From: an uncultured bacterium | Lineage (GTDB): Bacteria; Bacillota; Clostridia; Oscillospirales; Oscillospiraceae | Length of the DNA: 64,000 nucleotides | Assembly (NCBI GenBank): GCA_947383145.1 | Contig: CANDCH010000003.1 | Coordinates: 1 to 64,000 of the forward strand | Direction: 5' to 3' | Shown: in pieces, positions 15,561-25,822 of the stretch | How positions within the stretch are numbered: position 1 is the first letter of the stretch | How the letters are laid out: every line of letters begins with the position of its first letter | Made by a program: the position numbers and the translations under genes | Notes under the pieces: model-generated | The model's database searches: none | Told to the model about the DNA's origin: nothing | The model's input: only the letters and a program-made list of their open reading frames with translations

Positions 15561-16874
15561 TCAGCCGAACACGGCGATGAGGAAGCCCGCGGCGATGGCG
15601 GAGCCGATGACGCCCGCCACGTTGGGGCCCATGGCGTGCATGAGCAGGAAGTTGGAGGGGTCGGCCTCCTGGCCCACCTGCTGGGACACCCGGGCCGCCA
15701 TGGGAACGGCGGACACGCCCGCGGAGCCGATGAGCGGGTTGACCTTGCCGCCGGACAGGACATACATCAGCTTGCCCACCAGCAGGCCGCCGATGGTGGA
15801 GAACATGAAAGCGATGACGCCCAGCACCACGATGGCGATGGTCTGGAAGGTGAGGAAGCGGGTGGCCACGGTGGTGGCGCCCACGCTGATGCCCAGGAAC
15901 AGGGTGACAATGTTCATCAGGGCGTTCTGGGCGGTGTCGGACAGGCGCTCGGTGACGCCGGTCTCACGCAGCAGGTTGCCGAACATCAGGCAGCCGATGA
16001 GGGGGGCGGTGGAGGGGATGAGAAGGATGACGAACACGGACACCAGGATGGGGAACACGATCTTTTCCACCTTGGACACGGTCCGTGCCTGCTCCATCTT
16101 CACCTTGCGCTCCTTCTCCGTGGTCAGCAGCCGCATCAGCGGCTTCTGAATCATGGGGATCAGCGCCATATAGGAGTAGGCGGCGATGGCGATGGGGCCC
16201 AGAAGGTGGGGGGCCAGCTTGGAGGTGGTGAGGATGGCCGTGGGGCCGTCCGCGCCGCCGATGATGCCGATGGAGCCGGCCTCCGGGCCGGTGAAGCCCA
16301 GCAGCATGGCGCCGAACATGGCCAGGAATACGCCCAACTGGGCGGCCGCGCCCAGCAGCAGGGAGGAGGGCCGGGCGATGAGGGGCCCGAAGTCGGTCAT
16401 GGCGCCGATGCCGATGAAGATCAGGCAGGGGTAGATGCCCGCCTTGACGCCGATATACAGGATGTCCAGCAGGCCGCCGAAGTGGGCCACGTCGGTGAAG
16501 GACAGGTGCTCCACGATATTGGGCTCCTTGGCGCCCTGGGGCAGGGTGGACAGGTACTCCTCGACGGTGAGCAGCCGGGTGCCCTCGTCGGTGACCTCAA
16601 TGAGGGCGGCGTCGTTGGCGGCGTCGTAGGCGCACTCGTTGACGTAGGCGTCCCACATGCCCATGTGGTAGAGTCCGGCCCCGGGGATGTTGGTCAGCAG
16701 CGCGCCGAAGGCGATGCCCACCAGCAGCAGCGGCTCGAACTTCTTGCCGATGCCCAGGTACAGCAGCACGCAGGCGATGAGAATCATGACCAGGTACTTC
16801 CAGCCGCCGCTGGCAAAGAACCCGGCGAAGCCGGAATCGCTCACCAGCTTGGACAGGGTTTGTAAGATATCCAC
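15561..16874 (-). CDS. oadB: Na+-translocating decarboxylase, beta subunit
   Basis: The membrane subunit that couples decarboxylation of carboxybiotin to Na+ export. It has 437 residues and about nine to eleven hydrophobic segments. The key conserved Asp lies in IIGGADGPTAILTTSKLAP, and the C-terminal GSAGVSAVPMAARV segment is typical. It is the last gene of the oadA-gamma-biotin carrier-oadB operon, 13 bp after the carrier gene. Beta subunits are shared among oxaloacetate, methylmalonyl-CoA and glutaconyl-CoA decarboxylases. The alpha subunit here points to oxaloacetate. Confidence 0.95.
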   Translation of the reverse strand: MDILQTLSKLVSDSGFAGFFASGGWKYLVMILIACVLLYLGIGKKFEPLLLVGIAFGALLTNIPGAGLYHMGMWDAYVNECAYDAANDAALIEVTDEGTRLLTVEEYLSTLPQGAKEPNIVEHLSFTDVAHFGGLLDILYIGVKAGIYPCLIFIGIGAMTDFGPLIARPSSLLLGAAAQLGVFLAMFGAMLLGFTGPEAGSIGIIGGADGPTAILTTSKLAPHLLGPIAIAAYSYMALIPMIQKPLMRLLTTEKERKVKMEQARTVSKVEKIVFPILVSVFVILLIPSTAPLIGCLMFGNLLRETGVTERLSDTAQNALMNIVTLFLGISVGATTVATRFLTFQTIAIVVLGVIAFMFSTIGGLLVGKLMYVLSGGKVNPLIGSAGVSAVPMAARVSQQVGQEADPSNFLLMHAMGPNVAGVIGSAIAAGFLIAVFG

Positions 16875-16887
16875 AAAAAACCCCTCC

Positions 16888-17307
16888 TTATGCCAGAACG
16901 ATCAGCGGCGAACCGGTCTCCACATGGCTGCCCTTCTGCACCACCACCTGGGCCACGGTGCCGTCCTTGGGGGCGAGAATCTCGTTTTCCATCTTCATGG
17001 CCTCCAGCACCACCAGCAGCTGGCCCGCCTTGACGGCGGCGCCCTGGGCAACCTCCACCCGGAGGATGACGCCGGGCATGGGGGAGTTGACGGGCTCGCC
17101 CGCGGCGGTGACGGCGGGGGACGCCGCGCTGGCGGCGGCGGCAGCGGCGGCGGCAGCGGCAGCGGCGGCAGCGGCAGCCGCAGGGGCGGGAGCGGCGGGG
17201 GCGGCGGGAGCGGGGGCGTAGGCCTCGTACTCGTCGGTGAGCATGGCCTGGCCGGCGTCCACCTCAATCTCATAGGTGCGCCCGTTCAGGGTCACTTTAT
17301 ATTTCAT
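16888..17307 (-). CDS. Biotin carboxyl carrier protein of the decarboxylase
   Basis: A 139-residue swinging-arm protein. The biotinylated lysine is in EAMKMEN (about residue 105), within an intact lipoyl/biotinyl domain (SPMPGVILRVEVAQG to the end). The N-terminal 25 residues form a small beta region. A flexible Ala/Pro linker including an almost pure alanine run (about residues 42-62) joins the two. That run is encoded by GCN repeats on the coding strand and may vary in length between strains. The gene is separated from the alpha chain rather than fused to it, as in several clostridial and Veillonella-type enzymes. Confidence 0.94.
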   Translation of the reverse strand: MKYKVTLNGRTYEIEVDAGQAMLTDEYEAYAPAPAAPAAPAPAAAAAAAAAAAAAAAAASAASPAVTAAGEPVNSPMPGVILRVEVAQGAAVKAGQLLVVLEAMKMENEILAPKDGTVAQVVVQKGSHVETGSPLIVLA

Positions 17308-17308
17308 T

Positions 17309-17659
17309 TCACTTGACCTCCTTAATGGACTTGAAGCGCAGCTCGTTCAGCGGCTTGCCCATCTTGTCGGCCACAATCGCCATGAGGATGGCGGCCTCCT
17401 TGTCGGGCACGTCGAACAGCTTGACCTCGCCGGCGCTGCCGGGGGCCGGGGTGCCGGTGGGCGCCGCGGGCGCGGCAGGGGCCGCGGCGGTGGGCGCGGG
17501 AGCCTCCGCCTGTTTGCGGGTGCCCGCCATGGCCTTGCCCATGAGGATTACCACAGCCATCAGCAGGATCAGGCCCACGAACACCACGGCGTAACCCAGC
17601 ACGGCGGCGATTCCGGCGTCAGCCATGCCCATCTTGGCAGTAAGAGCGACAGGATTCAT
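17309..17659 (-). CDS. oadG: Decarboxylase gamma (OadG-like) subunit
   Basis: A small membrane anchor of the Na+ pump. One hydrophobic segment (VLGYAVVFVGLILLMAVVIL) is followed by an Ala/Pro-rich cytoplasmic linker and a short conserved C-terminal domain. OadG-type subunits stabilise the alpha-beta complex. ATG at 17659 is preferred because GGAGG lies 8 bases upstream; the ATG at 17665 is too close. That gives 116 residues. One base separates it from the biotin carrier gene. Confidence 0.88.
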   Translation of the reverse strand: MNPVALTAKMGMADAGIAAVLGYAVVFVGLILLMAVVILMGKAMAGTRKQAEAPAPTAAAPAAPAAPTGTPAPGSAGEVKLFDVPDKEAAILMAIVADKMGKPLNELRFKSIKEVK

Positions 17660-17674
17660 AGCCATTTCCTCCCC

Positions 17675-19078
17675 TTACGCCTCGGTGATGGTATAGGTGG
17701 CGATGTTCTCCTCCTTGGCCCGACGGTCCTTGAAGAACTTCTCCGCCTGGTCCGGGAAGCAGATATAGCTCATCATGTCCTCCTCGGACCGGCACAGCTC
17801 GCCCAGGGCCTCGCGGGCCTTCTGGAACTCCTCGCCGGTGCGCTTGGAGTCCTCGATGCGGCAGTCGGTGGGCTGGCCGCCCTCGCCCAGGATCTTGGTC
17901 TGGAGCTCGGCGCTCACCTCGCCGGGGGCGATGCCGTAGTCGCCCTTGAAGTAGTTCTTGATTTCCTTGGAGATCTGCTTGTAGCGCTGGCCGATCAGCA
18001 CGTTGGTGACGGCCTGGTTGCCCACCATCTGGGACAGGGGGGTGACCAGCGGGGGATAGCCCAGGTCCCGGCGGACGTTGGGGATCTCCAGCAGGGCCTC
18101 GTCAAACTTGTCCATGGCGTTCATGTCCTTCAGGTTGGCGATCATGTTGGACAGCATTCCGCCGGGGACCTTGTAAACCAGGGCCTGGGAGTCGGTGGCC
18201 ATGCTCTTGGGGCTGATGAGGCCGGAGTCGATATACTTCTGCTTGATGGGCTTGAAGTAGTCGTTGACCTTGTTGATGACCTCCTCGTTCAGGCCGGTGT
18301 CGATGCCGTACTGCTTGAGGGCGTAGTACAGCGTCTCGGTGGCGGCCTGACTGGTGCCGTTGGAGAAACAGGAGGTGGCGGTGTCGATGACGTCCACGCC
18401 GGATTCGATGGCCTTGGTGAGGGTCATGTAGGCCATGCCGGTGGTGCAGTGGGTGTGGAGGATGATGGGCATTTCGCCGATGGCGTCCTTGATGCCCTTG
18501 ATGAGACCCTCGGCCTCGTTGGGGCTCATGGTGCCCGCCATGTCCTTCAGGCAGATGGTGTCGAAGCCCATGGTCTTGAGCTCCTTGCACATCTCCACAT
18601 ACTTGGCCACGGTGTGCACCGGGCTCTGGGTGTAGGAGATGCAGCCGGAGGCCATGGTGCGCTTGTTGGCGTACTTCTTGGTGGCCTCCAGGGCGGTCTT
18701 GATGTTGCGGAAGTCGTTGAGGGCGTCGAAGATGCGGATCACGTCGATGCCGTTCTTGATGGAAAGCTCCACGAACTTCTCCACCACGTCGTCGTGGTAG
18801 TGCTTATAGCCCAGCAGGTTCTGGCCCCGCAGCAGCATTTGGAGCCGGGTGTTGGGCATATGTTTGCGGATGTTGCGCAGCCGCTCCCAGGGGTCCTCCC
18901 CCAGATAGCGCAGGCAGGAGTCGAAGGTGGCGCCGCCCCAGCACTCCACCGAGTAGTAGCCGGCCTTGTCCATGGTGGACAGAATGTCGGCGTAGTCGGA
19001 GTAGGGCAGGCGGGTGGCCATCAGGGACTGGTTGGCGTCACGGAGCACGGTCTCCGTGAACTGAACCTTTTTCTTCAA
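17675..19078 (-). CDS. oadA: Oxaloacetate decarboxylase alpha (carboxyltransferase) subunit
   Basis: This cytoplasmic subunit transfers CO2 from oxaloacetate to biotin on the carrier protein, producing pyruvate. It has 467 residues with a TIM-barrel carboxyltransferase. ETVLRDANQSL binds near the active site, RIFDALND and the carbamylated-lysine region CLKDMAG follow, and the metal ligands are in HTHCTTG. The C-terminal PYC_OADA domain is present. The start is TTG at 19078, supported by GGAGGTG seven bases upstream and the lack of an in-frame ATG. It leads the four-gene operon. A pyruvate carboxylase fragment is excluded by the membrane partners. Confidence 0.93.
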   Translation of the reverse strand: MKKKVQFTETVLRDANQSLMATRLPYSDYADILSTMDKAGYYSVECWGGATFDSCLRYLGEDPWERLRNIRKHMPNTRLQMLLRGQNLLGYKHYHDDVVEKFVELSIKNGIDVIRIFDALNDFRNIKTALEATKKYANKRTMASGCISYTQSPVHTVAKYVEMCKELKTMGFDTICLKDMAGTMSPNEAEGLIKGIKDAIGEMPIILHTHCTTGMAYMTLTKAIESGVDVIDTATSCFSNGTSQAATETLYYALKQYGIDTGLNEEVINKVNDYFKPIKQKYIDSGLISPKSMATDSQALVYKVPGGMLSNMIANLKDMNAMDKFDEALLEIPNVRRDLGYPPLVTPLSQMVGNQAVTNVLIGQRYKQISKEIKNYFKGDYGIAPGEVSAELQTKILGEGGQPTDCRIEDSKRTGEEFQKAREALGELCRSEEDMMSYICFPDQAEKFFKDRRAKEENIATYTITEA

Positions 19079-19111
19079 ATGGAAACACCTCCAAATTTCT
19101 CTTAAACCATT

Positions 19112-19138
19112 TTGTTGTCACGCTTCGCCTGTTCGCGG
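19112..19138 (+). repeat. 27-bp direct repeat, copy 1
   Basis: Differs at one base from 19308-19334 (TTGTTGTCACGC, T or C, TCGCCTGTTCGCGG). The pair flanks the pckA terminator and a copy of the dispersed GC-rich repeat. Confidence 0.75.
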
Positions 19139-19200
19139 CGCGCGGCTTCCTTCCGCCTCGGGCTGGTCTCTGGGGCGCTGTGCGCCCCATCGCTCGCCCT

Positions 19201-19236
19201 CGCTCCAGTCCATCCGCGCTGCTCACGACGGCTCAG
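19201..19236 (-). repeat. 36-bp dispersed intergenic repeat, minus-strand copy
   Basis: The reverse complement matches 37597-37632 at 35 of 36 bases, although the two lie 18 kb apart in unrelated intergenic regions. A shorter relative is at 36848-36874. Confidence 0.85.
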
Positions 19237-19242
19237 ACGCTC

Positions 19243-19280
19243 AGAAAAAGGGGCGCCGCGCCGAAGCACGGCGCCCCTTT
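19243..19280 (-). terminator. pckA terminator
   Basis: AAAGGGGCGCCG (19247-19258) pairs with CGGCGCCCCTTT (19269-19280). On the minus strand the stem is followed by CTTTTTCT, fitting the end of the pckA transcript. Confidence 0.8.
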
Positions 19281-19307
19281 CGCCCGGCTCATTTTATTGT
19301 CTCAGGC

Positions 19308-19334
19308 TTGTTGTCACGCCTCGCCTGTTCGCGG
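19308..19334 (+). repeat. 27-bp direct repeat, copy 2
   Basis: Partner of 19112-19138 with one mismatch. It lies immediately past the pckA stop codon. Confidence 0.75.
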
Positions 19335-19346
19335 AGCGCTTCTTTG

Positions 19347-20951
<1,605 letters not shown>

Positions 20952-21245
20952 AGATAGTTCCTCCTCAAAATATAGTGTATCATTTCAGCGCCCGTGCCCG
21001 AAATGGAGGCGGACGCGAGCCAATGGGGCCGGTGGGAAACCCATATCCCACCGATTACACAGTATAGCATAAGTTCTATCTCAAATCCACGACATTTTGC
21101 CTGCGTATGTTAAAGTTTCCACAAAATCAGCGTTTTAACCAACCGCTTTCGGAGCCGTGCGGGAAAAATGGGAGCACTTTGACGAAGCCCCGGCGGAGAG
21201 AAACCGGAATACTTCCAGAGCCTGGAAAACCCGCCCTGAAAATGC
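20952..21245. other. Intergenic region upstream of pckA
   Basis: It contains a likely pckA promoter with an extended -10 (TGCTATACT, minus strand, 21069-21061). The remaining bases to the ferredoxin terminator show no gene or clear motif. Confidence 0.45.
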
Positions 21246-21280
21246 AAAGCCCCGCCCTCTCTCAGAGAGGGCGGGGCTTT
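21246..21280. terminator. Ferredoxin gene terminator
   Basis: AAAGCCCCGCCCTCT pairs perfectly with AGAGAGGGCGGGGCTTT around a 3-base loop. It lies 12 bp past the ferredoxin stop and has T-runs on both sides. Confidence 0.88.
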
Positions 21281-21291
21281 TGGATGACAGG

Positions 21292-21462
21292 TTACTCAGC
21301 CTCGATGGCGCCGGTGGGGCAGGTGCCCTCGCAGGCGCCGCAGTCGATGCAGGCGCTGGCGTCGATGACCATGTGGCTGTCGCCCATGGAGATCGCGCCC
21401 ACGGGGCAGGAGCTCTCGCAAGCGCCGCAGGAGACGCAGGTATCCGTGATTTTACGAGCCAT
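21292..21462 (-). CDS. 2[4Fe-4S] ferredoxin
   Basis: A 56-residue low-potential electron carrier. Two CxxCxxCxxxCP motifs are plain: CVSCGACESSCPVGAI and CIDCGACEGTCPTGAI. This is the clostridial-type ferredoxin that accepts electrons from pyruvate:ferredoxin oxidoreductase and feeds hydrogenase or Rnf. The start has GGAGGTG upstream, and the gene has its own promoter and terminator, so it is monocistronic. It was found by reading the minus strand. Confidence 0.96.
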   Translation of the reverse strand: MARKITDTCVSCGACESSCPVGAISMGDSHMVIDASACIDCGACEGTCPTGAIEAE

Positions 21463-21505
21463 GTAAATACACCTCCAACAAATGATGTGTTTTGGACCGC
21501 TTTTT

Positions 21506-21533
21506 ATTTTACCACATCCGCGGAAAATTGCAA
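21506..21533 (-). promoter_or_regulatory. Ferredoxin promoter
   Basis: On the minus strand, TTGCAA (21533-21528), a 16-base spacer and TAAAAT (21511-21506), about 45 bp before the start codon. Confidence 0.65.
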
Positions 21534-21630
21534 CATGAAATTTTCAGGGGAAGAAAGGTATAATTTCGGTCAAAATTTCCCATCCTTGCCAAGTGACGAG
21601 ATTTTCCTCCGGGACAATGGGAGTGATCGC

Positions 21631-23724
21631 GTGGAACGGCTGAGTATTTTTCAAAGATTGCGGGGTTTTTTTATGATGGATCGGGACAAGGGGCGGCAGC
21701 AGCCCCAAAACGCCGCCGGACGGCCGGGGGGCGACCCCCAGGCCCTTTACCGGGAGGAGCGCCCCAGGGCCAGGGAGGGGGCGGACACCCGCCTCACCGA
21801 CCGCTTTTCCCGGGACCTGACCCGGATGGCGGCCCTGGGCGCCCTGGACCCCCTGGTGGGCCGGGAGCAGGAGGTGGGCCGGGTGATCCAGATTCTGGCC
21901 CGCCGGACCAAGAACAACCCCGCCCTCATCGGGGAGCCGGGGGTGGGCAAGACCGCCGTGGCGGAGGGGCTGGCCTTCCGCATGGCCTCCGGCACGGTGC
22001 CCGAGCCCCTGCGGGGCAAGCGCCTGCTGAGTCTGGACCTGGTGTCCATGGTGGCGGGCACCAAGTACCGGGGCGAGTTTGAGGAGCGGGTGAACCAGGT
22101 GCTGGCGGAGGTCCGCCGGGCGGGCAACGTGATTCTCTTCCTGGACGAGCTCCACAACATCGTGGGGGCGGGGTCCGCCGAGGGGGCCATCGACGCGGCC
22201 AACATCCTCAAGCCCGCCCTGAGCCGGGGGGAGATCCAGGTGGTGGGGGCCACCACCCTGGAGGAGTACCGCAAGTATATTGAGAAGGACGCCGCCCTGG
22301 AGCGCCGGTTTCAGCCCGTCAAGGTGGCGGAGCCCACCCCGGACCAGGCCAAGGCCATCCTCCGGGGGCTGCGCCGCCGGTATGAGGAGCACCACGGCCT
22401 GACCATCTCCGACGGGGCCATCGACGCGGCGGTGGAGCTGTCCCAGCGCTATCTTCCCGACCGCTTTCTGCCGGACAAGGCCATCGACTTGATTGACGAG
22501 GGGGCGGCCCGCCTGCGGATGGGGGAGGAGGTGCCCGTGTCTCTGCGGGCGCTGTCCGACCGGGCGGAGCGGGCGGCCAGGGAGAAGGCCCAGGCCATCG
22601 CCATGCAGGACTTTGAGCGGGCGGCCATCCTCCGGGACGCGGAGGCGGACTTCCGCCGGGAGCTGGACCGCAAGCAGACCCGCCAGAAGGGGAGCGGCGC
22701 CCGGGAGCTGGGCCGGGAGGACATCGCGGCGGTGCTGTCCCAGTGGACGGGCATTCCCCTGGAGTCCATCACCAAGGGGGAGGCCAAGCGCCTGCTGGAG
22801 CTGGAGGGGGAGCTCCACCGCCGGGTGGTGGGGCAGGACCGGGCGGTGTCCGCCGTGGCCGCCGCCATCCGCCGGGGCCGCGTGGGGCTGAAGGAGCCCA
22901 ACCGCCCCATTGGGGCGTTTCTGTTCCTGGGTCCCACCGGGGTGGGCAAGACAGAGCTGTGCCGCGCCCTGGCGGCGGCGCTGTTCGGCAGCGAGGACGC
23001 GCTGATCCGCTTCGACATGTCCGAGTATATGGAGAAGCACGCCGCCTCCCGGCTGGTGGGGTCGCCCCCCGGCTACGTGGGCCACGAGGAGGGGGGGCAG
23101 CTCACCGAGCAGGTCCGCCGCCGCCCCTGGTCGGTGGTGCTCTTCGACGAGATCGAGAAGGCCCACGACGACCTCCAGAATATTCTCCTCCAGGTGATGG
23201 AGGACGGCCAGCTCACCGACGGACAGGGCCGGAGGGCGGACTTCCGCAACACGGTGGTGGTGATGACCTCCAACGTGGGGGCCCAGAAACTGGTGAGCAA
23301 GTCGCCCCCTCTGGGCTTTGCCGGGGGGGACTGCGACGGCAGGCGGCGGGAGGCGGTGCTGGCGGAGCTGAAGGGCCGGTTCAAGCCGGAGTTTCTCAAC
23401 CGCCTGGACGAGGTGATTCTGTTCGACCGGCTGGAGCGGCGGGACCTGGAGCGCATCGCCCTGCGCCTGCTGGGCAATGTGCGGGGCCGCCTCAACGAGC
23501 TGGGGGTGGACCTGGACGCCAAGTGGGAGGCGGTGACCCTGCTGGCCGACCCGGGGGCCGAGCGGGAGCAGGGGGCCCGCCCCATCCGCCGGGCGGTGCG
23601 CCGGAGGGTGGAGGAGCCCGCCGCCGACCTGCTTTTGTCCGAGCAGCTGGGGGCGGGGGACACCCTGTGCCTTGCCGTGGAGCGGGAAGACATCGTTCTC
23701 CGGGCGGAGAAGCGGCAGGTATAG
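21631..23724 (+). CDS. Clp-family AAA+ unfoldase (ClpC/ClpE-like)
   Basis: A two-ring-module ATPase that unfolds proteins, probably for ClpP. Module 1 has Walker [11 protein letters not shown] and Walker [10 protein letters not shown]. Module 2 has Walker [11 protein letters not shown] and Walker [16 protein letters not shown]-like helix pair ([22 protein letters not shown] region) lies between them, as in ClpC/ClpE. An LGF tripeptide sits where ClpC has its ClpP-binding loop. The usual N-terminal double-repeat domain is missing: only about 60 residues precede module 1. GTG at 21631 has GGGAG seven bases upstream; ATG at 21673 is an alternative. Predicted length is 697 residues. Confidence 0.88.
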   Translation: MERLSIFQRLRGFFMMDRDKGRQQPQNAAGRPGGDPQALYREERPRAREGADTRLTDRFSRDLTRMAALGALDPLVGREQEVGRVIQILARRTKNNPALIGEPGVGKTAVAEGLAFRMASGTVPEPLRGKRLLSLDLVSMVAGTKYRGEFEERVNQVLAEVRRAGNVILFLDELHNIVGAGSAEGAIDAANILKPALSRGEIQVVGATTLEEYRKYIEKDAALERRFQPVKVAEPTPDQAKAILRGLRRRYEEHHGLTISDGAIDAAVELSQRYLPDRFLPDKAIDLIDEGAARLRMGEEVPVSLRALSDRAERAAREKAQAIAMQDFERAAILRDAEADFRRELDRKQTRQKGSGARELGREDIAAVLSQWTGIPLESITKGEAKRLLELEGELHRRVVGQDRAVSAVAAAIRRGRVGLKEPNRPIGAFLFLGPTGVGKTELCRALAAALFGSEDALIRFDMSEYMEKHAASRLVGSPPGYVGHEEGGQLTEQVRRRPWSVVLFDEIEKAHDDLQNILLQVMEDGQLTDGQGRRADFRNTVVVMTSNVGAQKLVSKSPPLGFAGGDCDGRRREAVLAELKGRFKPEFLNRLDEVILFDRLERRDLERIALRLLGNVRGRLNELGVDLDAKWEAVTLLADPGAEREQGARPIRRAVRRRVEEPAADLLLSEQLGAGDTLCLAVEREDIVLRAEKRQV

Positions 23725-23796
23725 CGGCGAAACAAGGCGCGGGCCGTCCCCCCGCGCCTCACCCCGTCCCCGACTTGTCTATGCCGTCCGGCGCAT

Positions 23797-23907
23797 TATG
23801 AGCAGTGCAGGCGGATCGCGCTGGCGCTGGACACCAGCATGGACTATCTGGCGGGCCTCACCGACGAGCCGGAGCCCTATCCCCGGGCAGGCCGCCCCGC
23901 AGCCTGA
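23797..23907 (+). pseudogene. C-terminal relic of an XRE-type regulator
   Basis: The frame reads YEQCRRIALALDTSMDYLAG and then a short acidic/proline tail before a stop. This is the typical end of a small Xre helix-turn-helix protein (helix 5, the DYLxGLTDE motif). No start, ribosome site or DNA-binding helices precede it, so it appears to be a truncated leftover. Confidence 0.5.
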
Positions 23908-23915
23908 GCCTGCTG

Positions 23916-23941
23916 CCCCGCCCTCAGGCGGGCGTTTTTTT
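23916..23941 (+). terminator. Terminator before the marR-like gene
   Basis: CCCGCC-CTCA-GGCGGG followed by CGTTTTTTT. It separates the Clp gene and the relic from the next operon. Confidence 0.85.
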
Positions 23942-23945
23942 GGGC

Positions 23946-23975
23946 TTGACAAAACGTCTGAAATCGTACTATAAT
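23946..23975 (+). promoter_or_regulatory. Promoter of the marR-MATE operon
   Basis: TTGACA (23946-23951), an 18-base spacer and a perfect TATAAT (23970-23975). Confidence 0.85.
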
Positions 23976-23994
23976 GCAAGTATGATTTCGGACG
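23955..23994. promoter_or_regulatory. Operator palindrome over the marR-like promoter
   Basis: Two 16-base arms (23955-23970 and 23979-23994) are inverted copies with 14 matches, separated by 8 bases that contain the rest of the -10 box. The size and placement fit binding of a MarR dimer that represses its own operon. Confidence 0.75.
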
Positions 23995-24006
23995 AAGGAG
24001 GCGCGC

Positions 24007-24489
24007 ATGGAGCTTTACATCTCAAAGGAGCTGCGGCGGTTCAACCGCCTGCTCGGGGAACTGAACGGGCTGTACCACGAGGCGGCGGTGAGGCTGGGAC
24101 TGTCGGACAGCGGAATGTCGGTGCTGTACATCCTGTGCGAGGAGGGGGGCGCTTGCCCGCTCTCCAAGCTGGTCCGGCAGTCGGGAACCAGCAAGCAGAC
24201 CATCAACTCCGCCCTGCGCAAGCTGGAGGGGGAGGGGATGGTGCGGCTGGAGGCGGCGGGAGGACGGGGAAAGACCGTCCGCCTCACCGGGGAGGGCCAG
24301 GCGCTGGCCGGGCGCACGGCGGCGCGTTTGATCCGGCTGGAGGACGAGATTTTCGCCGCCTGGGGCCCGGAGGCGTCGGCGGAGTACAATCAGATGACCC
24401 AGCGGTATTTGGAGGACTTCCGGGAGAAATCCCGGCGGTTTCAACAGGAAAAGAGGCCGGGAGAGTCCGGCCGGAGGGGGCGGAAATGA
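24007..24489 (+). CDS. MarR-family regulator
   Basis: A 160-residue winged-helix repressor. The DNA-binding region is CPLSKLVRQSGTSKQTINSA followed by the wing GEGMVRLEAAGGRGKTVRLT. It overlaps the MATE exporter start by 4 bp (ATGA), the standard arrangement in which a small-molecule-responsive repressor controls an efflux pump. The promoter contains a 16-bp inverted repeat suited to autoregulation. The ribosome site is GAAGGAGG. Confidence 0.9.
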   Translation: MELYISKELRRFNRLLGELNGLYHEAAVRLGLSDSGMSVLYILCEEGGACPLSKLVRQSGTSKQTINSALRKLEGEGMVRLEAAGGRGKTVRLTGEGQALAGRTAARLIRLEDEIFAAWGPEASAEYNQMTQRYLEDFREKSRRFQQEKRPGESGRRGRK

Positions 24490-25814
24490 ACATCCGGCTG
24501 TCGGACCACTTCACCTGCGGCAGGCTGCTGCGCTATACCCTGCCGTCCATTGTGATGATGGTGTTTACCTCCGTCTACGGCGTGGTGGACGGCTTTTTTG
24601 TGTCCAACTATGTGGGCAAAATCCCCTTTACAGCGGTGAACTTTATCTACCCCGTGCTGATGATCCTGGGCTGCGCGGGCTTTATGTTCGGTACCGGCGG
24701 CGGGGCCCTCATCGCCAAAACCCTGGGAGAGGGCAGGCCGGAAAAGGCCAACCGCGTCTTCTCCCTCATCGTCTACACCTCCGTGATCTGCGGCGCGGCG
24801 CTGAGCGTGCTGGGCCTGCTGTTTCTGCGGCCTGTGGCGGCGGCGCTGGGGGCGGAGGGCGAGCTGCTGGAAAACTGCGTGCGGTATGCCCGGGTGATCC
24901 TGCCGGCTGTTCCGGCGTTTATCCTGCAATTTGAGTTTCAATGCCTGTTCGCCACGGCGGGAAAGCCAGCCCTGGGGCTGGCGGCGACGGTGGCGGCGGG
25001 CTGCGCCAACATGGCGCTGGACGCCCTGTTCGTGGCGGCGCTCGGCTGGGGGCTGGAGGGGGCCGCGGCGGCCACCGCCCTGAGCCAGTGTGTGGGCGGC
25101 GCCGTCCCGCTCCTCTATTTTGCCCGCCCCAACTCCAGCTTGCTCCGCCTGGGCCGGACGGAGCTGGACTTCAAAGCGCTGGCCAAAACCTGCGCCAACG
25201 GCTCGTCGGAGCTGATGAGCAGCGTTTCCGGGTCGCTGGTGAGCATGCTGTTCAACGCCCAGCTGCTGCGCTATGCCGGGGAGGACGGCGTGGCGGCCTA
25301 CGGGGTGCTGATGTATGTCAGCCTGGTGTTCGCGGCGGTGTTCATCGGCTATTCGGTGGGGACCGCCCCGGTGGTGGGCTACCACTACGGGGCCCAGAAC
25401 CACGCCGAGCTGCGGGGGCTGCGCCGCCGGAGCCTGGGGATAGTCGCCGTGTTTGCCGCCGCCATGTTCGCCGCCGCTCTGCTGCTGGCCCGGCCGCTGT
25501 CCCTGCTGTTTGTGGGCTATGACCGGGAACTGCTTGATCTCACCCTCCGGGCCTTTTCCATTTTCGCCTTCTCCTTCCTGTTCTCGGGATTCGCCATTTT
25601 CGGCTCCTCCTTTTTCACCGCGCTGAACAACGGGCCGGCGTCCGCCGCCATCTCCTTCCTGCGCACCCTGGTGTTCCAGGCGGCGGCGGTGCTGGTCTTC
25701 CCGCTGGTCTGGGACGTGGACGGCGTCTGGCTGTCCATTGTGGCGGCGGAGGCGCTGGCTGCGGCGGTGACGGCGGCGTTTTTGTGGGGCCTGCGGAAAA
25801 AATACCAATACTGA
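24486..25814 (+). CDS. MATE-family efflux transporter
   Basis: A 442-residue inner-membrane protein with twelve hydrophobic segments in two related halves. Family marks are LPSIVMMVFTSVYGVVDGFF in segment 1 and GFMFGTGGGALIAKTLGEG. It probably exports cationic drugs, dyes or endogenous compounds in exchange for Na+ or H+. The real start is the ATG at 24486 inside the marR-like stop; the frame extends upstream only by chance. Two hairpins follow the stop. Confidence 0.92.
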   Translation: MNIRLSDHFTCGRLLRYTLPSIVMMVFTSVYGVVDGFFVSNYVGKIPFTAVNFIYPVLMILGCAGFMFGTGGGALIAKTLGEGRPEKANRVFSLIVYTSVICGAALSVLGLLFLRPVAAALGAEGELLENCVRYARVILPAVPAFILQFEFQCLFATAGKPALGLAATVAAGCANMALDALFVAALGWGLEGAAAATALSQCVGGAVPLLYFARPNSSLLRLGRTELDFKALAKTCANGSSELMSSVSGSLVSMLFNAQLLRYAGEDGVAAYGVLMYVSLVFAAVFIGYSVGTAPVVGYHYGAQNHAELRGLRRRSLGIVAVFAAAMFAAALLLARPLSLLFVGYDRELLDLTLRAFSIFAFSFLFSGFAIFGSSFFTALNNGPASAAISFLRTLVFQAAAVLVFPLVWDVDGVWLSIVAAEALAAAVTAAFLWGLRKKYQY

Positions 25815-25822
25815 GGGGAAGC

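Noticed and set aside
17276..19105. Long plus-strand open frame of 609 codons over the oad operon
   Set aside because: It mirrors oadA and the gamma subunit on the other strand. GC-rich third positions keep the antisense frame open, and its translation is low-complexity His/Gly/Leu/Val.
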